47,552 nucleotides of DNA from a virus. Of this stretch, positions 41,279 through 47,552 are shown one piece after another (position 1 is the first letter of the stretch; every line of letters starts with the position of its first letter). The translations under genes were made by a program, and so were the position numbers. The DNA lies in the IMG/VR virus record IMGVR_UViG_3300046694_000356, positions 1 to 47,552 of that record. One strand, written 5' to 3'. The notes under the pieces were generated by a model that ran no database searches, had not been told where the DNA came from, and saw nothing but the letters and a program-made list of their open reading frames with translations.

Positions 41279-41416
41279 GGCACCAGGCATAGCAGGGAGG
41301 ACTGACAATGAAATAGATGCAGCGCACTACCGCACCATCACCACACCCACTAGCAACACCCCGGCGCCGGACTCTCACATTTTTACCCGGCGTCGGGCTT
41401 TACAAGGACACAGCAC
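41279..41416. other. Non-coding gap in the early operon
   Basis: 138 bp containing two related GC-rich elements (ccccggcgccgga at about 41359 and cccggcgtcgggctt at about 41388). The second forms a short stem with a small T run. It may be a weak terminator or promoter leader; no gene seen. Confidence 0.4.
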
Positions 41417-41902
41417 ATGAACCCAATAGCTATCGCTGCAATCGCTGTCGCAGCCAACATAATCGCCCTGCTCGCGCTCGCCGCCTGGGCGCTCTTCAAG
41501 GCAGAAAAAGCCCGCACTACCGGCTACGACGAGGGGTACGAAGACGCCTCCAGAATTGGTCACGACTTGGGGGTAAGCTTGGAGTTGCGCCTAGACGCCG
41601 CACAGATCCGTATCAAGGAACTGCTGGAGGAGCAGGAGTCAATCACACAGGAGGCAGACCGCCGCATCGCTCTTTACGCTGGGCACAGCTTTGTCTCTGA
41701 GGACATTAAGCTGTTGCTCACCGCAGCAACCCAGCTGAAAACTGCTGCCCGCACCTACGCCGCTTTCCCTAATGCCAAACTCGCCGCGCCATCGCGACAA
41801 GCTCAGGCGACAGTCGATCAGTTGTCCATGCTCATCGCGCGCATTCAGCAACTGATGGAAAGCGGCCAGGCATTTGGCTCGATGCTGGAGGCCCGCCCAT
41901 GA
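41417..41902 (+). CDS. Membrane-anchored coiled-coil protein, 161 aa
   Basis: An N-terminal transmembrane helix (AIAAIAVAANIIALLALAAW, residues 5-25) is followed by a long charged, heptad-like region (EDASRIGHDLGVSLELRLDA and on). This suggests an inner-membrane protein with its coil in the cytoplasm. No family recognised. It overlaps the HD gene by 4 bp. Confidence 0.7.
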   Translation: MNPIAIAAIAVAANIIALLALAAWALFKAEKARTTGYDEGYEDASRIGHDLGVSLELRLDAAQIRIKELLEEQESITQEADRRIALYAGHSFVSEDIKLLLTAATQLKTAARTYAAFPNAKLAAPSRQAQATVDQLSMLIARIQQLMESGQAFGSMLEARP

Positions 41903-42444
41903 CTTGGATTCTCACCCGCCTCGGCAAACGTTTCGATCTGTTGAGCCCTTCTGCGTCCATGGTTGAGCCCGCCGATATCGCGCACGCGCTGAGCATGCTG
42001 TGCCGATTCAATGGGCACTCCCGCGCGTTCTACAGCGTGGCACAACACAGTTACCTAGTTGCCGATCTGGTGCCCGCGCAATACCAGCTAGAAGCCCTGC
42101 TACATGACGCGGCAGAGGCATACGTTGGCGACTTGGTGAGCCCGCTCAAGCAGCTACTGCCTGAGTACCGACAGATCGAGCATCACGTCTGGCACGCCAT
42201 CTGCGCTCGCTTCCAGATCAATCCGGTATTGCCCCCCTGCGTTCACGACGCCGACCTGGTGGCGCTGGCCACCGAGCGTCGTGACCTCATGCCCGCCCAC
42301 GGCGAGCCCTGGCACAGCCTGATTGGCACGGCCCCTGCCCAAGCGCGAATCAAGCCCTGGACCCAGCCAGAAGCGGCGCAGTTCTATTTCGACCGCCTGA
42401 TGTCCCTGCTGGCAACAACACACCGCGCGAGGGCCGCAGCATGA
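41899..42444 (+). CDS. HD-domain phosphohydrolase (YfbR-like 5'-nucleotidase family)
   Basis: 181 aa. HD motif residues: CRFNGHSRAFYSVAQHSYLV (His), ALLHDAAEAYVGDLVSPLKQ (His-Asp), and a later VHDADLVALATERR (Asp). This is the YfbR type, which removes phosphate from dNMPs. With the dNMP kinase in the same operon it points to control of nucleotide pools. Confidence 0.85.
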   Translation: MTWILTRLGKRFDLLSPSASMVEPADIAHALSMLCRFNGHSRAFYSVAQHSYLVADLVPAQYQLEALLHDAAEAYVGDLVSPLKQLLPEYRQIEHHVWHAICARFQINPVLPPCVHDADLVALATERRDLMPAHGEPWHSLIGTAPAQARIKPWTQPEAAQFYFDRLMSLLATTHRARAAA

Positions 42445-42446
42445 AC

Positions 42447-43070
42447 TCAATCTTTATCCAGCAAATCGAAGTAGTTCAGAAGAGTGTGCTCCTGCTCCCT
42501 CAAAATGGTAATTCGCGCCCGATACTGGCGGAGGATTTCTTCATAGTTTGGGCTCTGATACCCGGATCCATGGGGCGCCTGTTCGGCATAGTGTGCGGCG
42601 CTCTTAATTACCAAAACGAACGTCACCATCTCATTTCCGAAAGCAACAAGGTCAAGGTCTATGCAGCTGCGAGAAACCCGGGCGAGGCCTTCAATAATAT
42701 TTTGTTTTTGATAGCTCACAGCAATGAGGCGCACATTCGTCAGACTGAATGCTGCTGCTTCAAAATGAGCCATCAAGTCTTGGGTCAACGAACGGACGGC
42801 ATCGACACTGTCGATGCGTCGCTTTCGTTCATCCTGATCGGCACGCTGAATCTCATGTCGCTTTTGCCAAGCTGGCACCGCTATGGCAACAGCCACAGCC
42901 AACACTCCACCCAAGGCCTGAGCCCAACCTGCGGTATCCGCAGGAAGCCAGCCACGCTTGACCCAATATGCAACCGAGCCGACCAGCAACCACAGCACAG
43001 CACCGAATGCGATCAGCCAGAACAGAAGCATGGTCGCCCACTCGGCCAAACTATTCTTCAAGCCCCTCAT
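42447..43070 (-). CDS. Membrane protein on the opposite strand within the early operon, 207 aa
   Basis: ATG 43070 (MRGLKNSLAEWATMLLFWLI) is chosen because ggag lies about 9 bp upstream; the frame open to 43133 has no SD. Two transmembrane segments are clear (TMLLFWLIAFGAVLWLLVGS and WAQALGGVLAVAVAIAVP). A charged cytoplasmic part with coiled-coil character follows (AWQKRHEIQRADQDERKRRI). It runs opposite to its neighbours. The next minus gene (43301) has a similar layout. The two may form one cassette. No family recognised. Confidence 0.75.
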   Translation of the reverse strand: MRGLKNSLAEWATMLLFWLIAFGAVLWLLVGSVAYWVKRGWLPADTAGWAQALGGVLAVAVAIAVPAWQKRHEIQRADQDERKRRIDSVDAVRSLTQDLMAHFEAAAFSLTNVRLIAVSYQKQNIIEGLARVSRSCIDLDLVAFGNEMVTFVLVIKSAAHYAEQAPHGSGYQSPNYEEILRQYRARITILREQEHTLLNYFDLLDKD

Positions 43071-43229
43071 GAACACAGGCTCCAAGCCATTCAAAATGCT
43101 GCCAGCTTGCCCGCGCCTACTTCGTTCGTCCATGGCGGTGCCGCATGAAGAAGATTGATCGCTTATTTGCTCTTGATGCTCCAGCTCGAGCGATAGCTGA
43201 ATCCCCCTCGAAAAGCGTGCACGTGGCGC

Positions 43230-43253
43230 AAAAGGCGAACCTATCGCTTCGCC
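43230..43253 (-). terminator. Terminator for the 43301 membrane gene
   Basis: Read on the minus strand, ggcgaa and ttcgcc pair around an 8-base loop and are followed by TTTT. It lies about 50 bp after the stop of the 43301 gene, supporting that this minus-strand frame is a real gene. Confidence 0.6.
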
Positions 43254-43300
43254 TCAAGAAACGCCCGCACGCGGAGCTTGTTATGGCGTATTGGCGCCTT

Positions 43301-43894
43301 TTAGCGGTCATCCACTGTAAGCCGCTGAGCGATGTTTTTAACGATATCCCTGTTGAAAGTGATCTTGATACCTATGGAGTTAAGTTCTGCTCCCTTAGCC
43401 CCAGCAAGATAGCTGCGGGCCGAGTCCACACAACTCCGCAAGTTATGATCCAGCTGAATAAAACTCTTGAGTGTCGATTCATCGGGCAGGTCAATCATGC
43501 GAATTGCCTGCGCCCGCTGCCACTCACGCTCGACATTATCTATAGCCCCGATAAACCTAACTCTCTGTATCCCTGCTTCTCCTGCACTAGCCAGTTTATG
43601 GATTTCATCTATCCACATCGAACCGCGCCGCGCGATCTCACCAACCGCCGTAATGACAACCCTCTCTTTTTGCCTCGAAGCTTCTGCCAGTCTGCGCTCC
43701 TGCAATCCCGCGATACGAATAGCAACTCCAACAGCTGCCACAGAACCGATTGCCTGCACCCAAGCTGGGGCACTCTCGCTACTCCATGGCACCACCAAAA
43801 CCAGCACTACGGCAGGCACAATAAAGTAAGGGCTGAGGAGGAATCGCAAAAGGCCAGCGACCGTGATCCGTATGTGAAACTCCTTGTCGAGCAT
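43301..43894 (-). CDS. Second opposite-strand membrane protein, 197 aa
   Basis: ATG 43894 (MLDKEFHIRITVAGLLRFLL) has ggagg 5 bp upstream, better than the start at 43948. Segments YFIVPAVVLVLVVPW and WVQAIGSVAAVGVAIRIAG span the membrane. The second resembles the WAQALGGVLAVAVAIA segment of the 42447 gene, so they are probably distant paralogues. A charged helical C-terminal part follows. It has its own terminator at 43230. No family recognised. Confidence 0.75.
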   Translation of the reverse strand: MLDKEFHIRITVAGLLRFLLSPYFIVPAVVLVLVVPWSSESAPAWVQAIGSVAAVGVAIRIAGLQERRLAEASRQKERVVITAVGEIARRGSMWIDEIHKLASAGEAGIQRVRFIGAIDNVEREWQRAQAIRMIDLPDESTLKSFIQLDHNLRSCVDSARSYLAGAKGAELNSIGIKITFNRDIVKNIAQRLTVDDR

Positions 43895-43965
43895 GCACGC
43901 CTCCAGGCAACAGTTAACGATGCGAGCTTGCCGCCCCCCTGCCACCATGTCCAGCGGAGGGCAGC

Positions 43966-44955
43966 ATGACGACTACCAACATCGTCAGCGTCTCAGGGGG
44001 AAAAGACTCAACCGCCACCCTGCTGGTGGCCATCGCCCGTGAAACGCCCAACCTGCAGGCCGTGTTCGCCGACACCGGCAACGAACACCAGCAGACCTAC
44101 GAATACCTCGACTATATCGAGCAGGCGACAGGCGTCGGCATCACGCGTGTACGAGCCGACTTCACTAGGCAGATCGCCGGGAAGCGAACTTTCATCGCGA
44201 CCAAATGGCGCGAGCAGGGGATTGATGAGGCGGTAGTTCTGGCCGCGCTGGATGTGCTCCAGCCCACTGGTAACCCCTTCCTGGACCTGTGCATCTGGAA
44301 GGGTCGCTTTCCAAGCCGAAAAGCCCAGTTCTGTACCATGGAGCTGAAGCGTGACCCGATGCTGGAACAGGTTGTAATGCCGCTGCTGGGCCAGGGCGAC
44401 ATGATCTTGAGCTGGCAAGGCGTTCGACGTGACGAGTCGTTGAACCGCCGGTACCTGCCCGAGTGCGACGAGGTAGGCGGCGGCCTGTTCAATTATCGCC
44501 CCATCCTCAAATGGGATATCCCGGCCGTTTTCGAGGCCCACCGGTACATGGGCATCAAGCCCAACCCCCTCTATTCCCAGGGCATGGGGCGTGTTGGCTG
44601 CATGCCCTGCATCAACTGCCGGAAGGATGAGCTGCGAGAAATCGCCTTACGCTTCCCCGAGGTGATCGACCGCATCGACCGTTGGGAACGTCTTGTGCAG
44701 CAGGCCAGCAAGCGCGGCGCCGCGACGTTCTTCGCAGGCTCCAACGCCGTTTCGGTACGCGGGCCCATTGCGGAGATGAGCGCCCTGCAGGTGATGGAGA
44801 TTGCCAGTATTCGCCAGGCCGTAGAGTGGTCGAAAACCGCGCGCGGCGGCATCCAATATGACCTGATGATTGCGACTGACGCGACGACATGCAGCAGCTC
44901 CTATGGATTGTGCGACAGCGATTCGTCACACCTATCCCCGCGGGAGGCAGCATGA
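43966..44955 (+). CDS. PP-loop ATPase of the PAPS reductase/DndC-like family
   Basis: 329 aa. The PP-loop SVSGGKDSTATLLVAI is near residues 7-22. It is followed by FADTGNEHQQTYEYLDYI and a Cys-containing GMGRVGCMPCINCRKDELRE that could bind an iron-sulfur cluster or zinc. Phage proteins of this group adenylate and modify substrates in sulfur or DNA/RNA modification; the substrate here is unknown. The start has ggagg and overlaps the preceding short + frame. It is coupled to the 44952 gene. Confidence 0.85.
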   Translation: MTTTNIVSVSGGKDSTATLLVAIARETPNLQAVFADTGNEHQQTYEYLDYIEQATGVGITRVRADFTRQIAGKRTFIATKWREQGIDEAVVLAALDVLQPTGNPFLDLCIWKGRFPSRKAQFCTMELKRDPMLEQVVMPLLGQGDMILSWQGVRRDESLNRRYLPECDEVGGGLFNYRPILKWDIPAVFEAHRYMGIKPNPLYSQGMGRVGCMPCINCRKDELREIALRFPEVIDRIDRWERLVQQASKRGAATFFAGSNAVSVRGPIAEMSALQVMEIASIRQAVEWSKTARGGIQYDLMIATDATTCSSSYGLCDSDSSHLSPREAA

Positions 44956-45410
44956 GCACGCGCAAGCCTCACAACATACGCACAAGACTGGAACGCAACT
45001 GCCGCGCACTTGTGCGCACCAACCACGCAGCCGTGATCAATATCGACCCAGACGGCGGGCAGCACCTGGTTAACTGGAAAACAGGCCAGGTAATTCGGTC
45101 TCACCTCATGGTTGATGCAGTGTGCGACTTCTCGCATTCCTGGTGCATCTACATCAGCGCCCTATGTATCGATCAACTAGGCCAGCGCTACATCAAGAGC
45201 ATTGAGGTTGCCTCTCAAGGCGTCTACTTGGCCAGCCATCTCACCGAAGTAATCGAGTCCTACTATCGCGAACACCTTGACGGCTGCAACCCGAACCATC
45301 TGGTTGCTTCAGCTTGGATCGCAATTCCAAACAGCGTAACCCTGGAGCCAACCCAGGCTGATTACATCTACGACGCACTCGGCGCCTGGCCGGCGAAGGT
45401 GGCAGCATGA
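44952..45410 (+). CDS. Unknown early protein, 152 aa
   Basis: ATG 44952 overlaps the PP-loop stop and has gggagg upstream; longer frames beginning at 44889 or 44870 are inside the previous gene. Sequence contains HAAVINIDPDGGQHLVNWKT and YIYDALGAWPAKVAA. It is in the early operon and overlaps the PrtN-like gene. No family recognised. Confidence 0.65.
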   Translation: MSTRKPHNIRTRLERNCRALVRTNHAAVINIDPDGGQHLVNWKTGQVIRSHLMVDAVCDFSHSWCIYISALCIDQLGQRYIKSIEVASQGVYLASHLTEVIESYYREHLDGCNPNHLVASAWIAIPNSVTLEPTQADYIYDALGAWPAKVAA

Positions 45411-45688
45411 ACACGATGTTTTTACTCATGGCGCAGTACAACGGGACCGTCATCATTCCGCTGGACCGAGTTTGCGCGGACTACTTCAGCCACCTAACGC
45501 CGGAGAAGTTTCAGCAGAAGGTGCTGGCGGGCGCTATCGACTTGCCGATTGTGCGAATGGAGGGTAGTCAGAAGTCCGCCCGAGGCGTGGCTCTGACCGA
45601 CTTGGCAGCTTACCTAGACGACCAACACCGCCGCGCCACGCTGGAGCATGACAAGCTGCACGGCCGGGCCTTCAAACGCGCCAGTTGA
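45407..45688 (+). CDS. Pyocin activator PrtN-family protein
   Basis: 93 aa. MNTMFLLMAQYNGTVIIPLD, then RVCADYFSHLTPEKFQQKVL and SQKSARGVALTDLAAYLDDQ, match PrtN-family proteins closely. In P. aeruginosa PrtN activates pyocin genes after damage. In prophages the relatives are small regulators lying beside the integrase and may act as excision or early activators. Here it ends 12 bp from the convergent integrase stop, with a G10 tract between them. Confidence 0.88.
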   Translation: MNTMFLLMAQYNGTVIIPLDRVCADYFSHLTPEKFQQKVLAGAIDLPIVRMEGSQKSARGVALTDLAAYLDDQHRRATLEHDKLHGRAFKRAS

Positions 45689-45700
45689 GGGGGGGGGGCA

Positions 45701-46837
45701 CTACGCCTTCCCTTTCCTCTCCGCTCGCGCGCCGAGCTCTACCGGCGCCGCAATGATCCGCTCCAACCACGTCCACCCTGCATAGGGGTCCCCTCTTCCT
45801 CGAAGGTGCGTATAGCGCCGCAGCGAATTCCAATCTCGGTGGCCAGAGACGCTGGCCACGCGGGGTATATCCCACTCCATTTCGAAAAGCCGACTGACTC
45901 CATCGTGGCGCAAATCATGGAAGTGGAGATCCTCGATCTCAAGGAACTTGCAGGCCTTTCGCCAAGCTGTACCGATAGAGTCGCCGTTGTACGGAAAGAT
46001 CTCAGGGCATACCCGCGGCATAGACTCGATTATTCGCATAGCCTCGACAGGCAGGTGACACCAAACGTCATTACCGATCTTCTGCCCGGGGTTCTTCATA
46101 TCGCGTACCAAAACCCGCTGGCCCGCTACATCGAGATCGGCCCAGCGAATTCGGGTTATCTCTTCCTGCCGGCGGGTAGAGAAAATGGCGAAGGCGGAAA
46201 CCTTACCCATGTGGATTGCCGTTGGCTTCCACCGCATCATTTCAAAGAAATGAGCCAGCAGCCTGTCCAGTTCCTCGCCCTCTGGTCGTCGGTCGCGCTC
46301 GTTGCTTTTGCTCACCGCCCCCAGTTTGCGGAGAACCTTGCGCGCGTCAGAGATAGCGTGGGGATCGATCTCATACCCCCACGCGGGCCGGGCTACTGAG
46401 AGCACCGCTCCCAAGTGTGCCAGGTCATTGCCAATGGTTTGCGACTGAACCCCTCCGCCCTCTGGCGACATTCGCCATTGACCGAACTCCACCAGTTTCT
46501 GACTACTGAGATCGGTATCCGCAACCTGGCCAAGCCATGTTGCTGCAATGGCCTTAAGGCATTGGCGCTTGGTTTTCCCCAGCGGCCGGATGCGTTCGTA
46601 CTCATCCAGGTAACGATCAATGATGTCGGTGAGCAACTCACCCTTACGGTTAGCTCTCGCAATGGCACCCGGCTCGGACAGCTCAGCCTCTCGCCTGCCG
46701 GCCCAGGCCTTAGCGGTCTGCTGCCGGTCGAATGTTTGGCTTTCCTGATAGACTTGCTCGCCATCGCGCATGATCCGAATCTGCGCTGTATAGCCGAAGG
46801 TCCCGTCCTTGCGTTTCCGTTTCCTGATCGTTGCCAT
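45701..46837 (-). CDS. int: Tyrosine site-specific integrase
   Basis: ATG 46837 (MATIRKRKRKDGTFGYTAQI) is the probable start; the frame runs on to 46849. The 378-aa protein has the N-terminal arm-binding domain, a core-binding region, and a catalytic domain with Arg in FSTRRQEEITRIRWADLD (near residue 222), His-x-x-Arg in LHFHDLRHDGVSRLFE, His in VSGHRDWNSLRRYTHL, and the nucleophile Tyr in the last motif. It is next to attR and should catalyse integration into dusA. Confidence 0.95.
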   Translation of the reverse strand: MATIRKRKRKDGTFGYTAQIRIMRDGEQVYQESQTFDRQQTAKAWAGRREAELSEPGAIARANRKGELLTDIIDRYLDEYERIRPLGKTKRQCLKAIAATWLGQVADTDLSSQKLVEFGQWRMSPEGGGVQSQTIGNDLAHLGAVLSVARPAWGYEIDPHAISDARKVLRKLGAVSKSNERDRRPEGEELDRLLAHFFEMMRWKPTAIHMGKVSAFAIFSTRRQEEITRIRWADLDVAGQRVLVRDMKNPGQKIGNDVWCHLPVEAMRIIESMPRVCPEIFPYNGDSIGTAWRKACKFLEIEDLHFHDLRHDGVSRLFEMEWDIPRVASVSGHRDWNSLRRYTHLRGRGDPYAGWTWLERIIAAPVELGARAERKGKA

Positions 46838-46933
46838 GATTTGGTACATGAGTCACTGGGGTTGGTACGATGTACCAGAGACACGACGAAAACAAGCGAA
46901 AACGGCAGAAAACGGCAGTAGATAGAAAGCTTA
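46838..46933. promoter_or_regulatory. int/dusA divergent control region with candidate arm sites
   Basis: It contains ttggtacatg (46841-46850) and ttggtacgatgtaccaga (46862-46879), related to the palindrome at 679-694 near attL, and direct repeats of aaaacggcag (46900-46919). It must hold the integrase promoter leftward and the replacement promoter for dusA rightward. Confidence 0.45.
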
Positions 46934-47552
46934 ATGATGCCCCTAGAATCAGCCTCAAACCCAGTAAACACTAGCCCTGAGCCTTCCCGCCGCTTCAGCG
47001 TGGCGCCGATGATGGATTGGACTGACCACCATTGCCGGTTCTTCCTGCGCCTGCTTTCGAAAAACGCCCTGCTCTACACCGAAATGGTCACCACCGGCGC
47101 GCTGCTGCGTGGCGATAACCCGCAGCGTTTCCTTCAGCACGACGTGGCTGAATACCCGTTGGCGTTGCAGTTGGGCGGCAGCGTGCCGGCTGAGTTAGCG
47201 GCGTGCGCGCGGATGGCGCAGGAAGCGGGTTATCAGGAGGTGAGTCTGAATGTGGGCTGCCCCAGTGATCGGGTGCAGAACAATATGATTGGCGCTTGCC
47301 TGATGGGCCATCCCGCCTTGGTGGCTGATTGCGTGAAGGCGATGCGGGATGCGGTGTCGATTCCGGTGACGGTGAAGCACCGGATCGGGATTGATGGGCG
47401 CGATAGTTATGCAGAGTTGGTGGACTTTGTTGGCCAGGTGAAAGAAGCCGGTTGCCGCAGTTTTACCGTGCATGCGCGCATTGCGATTCTGGCGGGGTTG
47501 TCGCCGAAGGAAAATCGCGAGATTCCGCCGCTGCGTTATGACGTAGCCGCGC
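46934..47552 (+). CDS. dusA: tRNA-dihydrouridine synthase A with phage-supplied 5' end (partial, runs off the window)
   Basis: ATG 46934 (or 46937) begins a leader of about 18 phage-encoded residues ([18 protein letters not shown]), then [20 protein letters not shown], the real DusA start. The FMN/tRNA-binding parts and the catalytic Cys in [20 protein letters not shown] are present, as well as [20 protein letters not shown]. The enzyme reduces uridines in the D-loop of tRNA. The frame stays open to the window end. The host gene thus likely stays functional after integration, under a new promoter. Confidence 0.92.
   Translation, partial: MMPLESASNPVNTSPEPSRRFSVAPMMDWTDHHCRFFLRLLSKNALLYTEMVTTGALLRGDNPQRFLQHDVAEYPLALQLGGSVPAELAACARMAQEAGYQEVSLNVGCPSDRVQNNMIGACLMGHPALVADCVKAMRDAVSIPVTVKHRIGIDGRDSYAELVDFVGQVKEAGCRSFTVHARIAILAGLSPKENREIPPLRYDVAA
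46986..47017 (+). repeat. attR core (32-bp direct repeat with attL)
   Basis: Same core as 585-616 with one mismatch at 47002. It lies within the dusA coding frame, 52 bp after the new start. Confidence 0.88.

Noticed and set aside
42441-43969. Two long + strand frames (42441-43148 and 43145-43969) joined by ATGA overlaps to their neighbours
   Set aside because: The minus-strand frames in the same DNA encode clear transmembrane and coiled-coil proteins with good SD sequences, and one has a terminator. The + products look like antisense composition (Cys/His/Pro/Ser-rich). The first ~50 codons from 43145 cannot be wholly excluded.
1-47552. CRISPR arrays, tRNA or rRNA genes, insertion sequences
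   Set aside because: I saw no regularly spaced repeats with spacers, no tRNA-like cloverleaf at the att site (integration is in the protein gene dusA), and no transposase frames.

Overview
This window is an essentially complete temperate siphophage genome (a prophage of about 46.4 kb) integrated into dusA, the gene for tRNA-dihydrouridine synthase A. The host is most probably a Pseudomonas: base composition is high in GC, two genes resemble the Pseudomonas pyocin activator PrtN, and the CII-like, Q-like and DUF2514-type spanin genes are of the kind seen in Pseudomonas phages. A 32-bp core repeat with one mismatch (585-616 and 46986-47017) marks attL and attR. The native dusA 5' end is stranded at the left. 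The body of dusA continues out of the right edge behind a start codon, N-terminus and leader supplied by the phage. Left of attL there is only decayed chromosomal DNA, with remnants of a GGDEF protein, a cupin and a LysR regulator.

Layout from left to right. Positions 653-5081 are an accessory block on the + strand: a terminator hairpin, a tiny membrane protein, an unknown 329-aa protein, a small protein with an R-x5-H motif, and a tight two-gene pair of a DUF262 (ParB-like) protein with a RiboL-PSP-type HEPN RNase, which looks like a defence cassette. Positions 5100-8441 are a DNA-damage island: umuDC (minus) and a SRAP/YedK protein (plus) diverge from one LexA box, and a D12-class adenine methyltransferase (minus) has a second LexA box. 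Positions 8558-31678 are the late genes, all on the minus strand and so transcribed right to left: terminase, gpW, portal, ClpP-like protease, decoration protein, lambda-E-like capsid, head-tail joining proteins, tail tube, tape measure, tail tip proteins, then endolysin and spanin. Two + strand AT-richer cargo genes interrupt them: a membrane protein at 18215 and an FRG-domain protein at 9761.

Positions 31679-31860 look like the cos/terminase-binding region. Positions 31861-38475 (minus) carry an uncharacterised protein, holin-type proteins, a Q-like antiterminator, a repeat-rich candidate replication origin, a primase-polymerase/SF3 helicase, a C4 zinc finger protein, a CII-like regulator and a Cro-like protein. 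The CI-type repressor (38584, plus) is divergent from the Cro-like gene across a short operator region. Positions 39331-45688 are a compact + strand operon with ATGA overlaps at most junctions (dNMP kinase, KilAC-like protein, HD phosphohydrolase, PP-loop protein, PrtN-like proteins), interrupted by two membrane protein genes on the opposite strand. The integrase (45701-46837, minus) closes the prophage next to attR.

Working together: CI/Cro and their operators choose lysogeny or induction, and CI has the self-cleavage residues of a RecA-responsive repressor. After induction the primase-helicase copies the genome, the Q-like protein opens the late operon, and packaging, head, tail and lysis genes follow. 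Several cassettes (DUF262-HEPN, FRG, membrane proteins, the SOS island) are not needed for the virion and are likely expressed from, or for, the lysogen. All functions are read from sequence alone. No database search was run.
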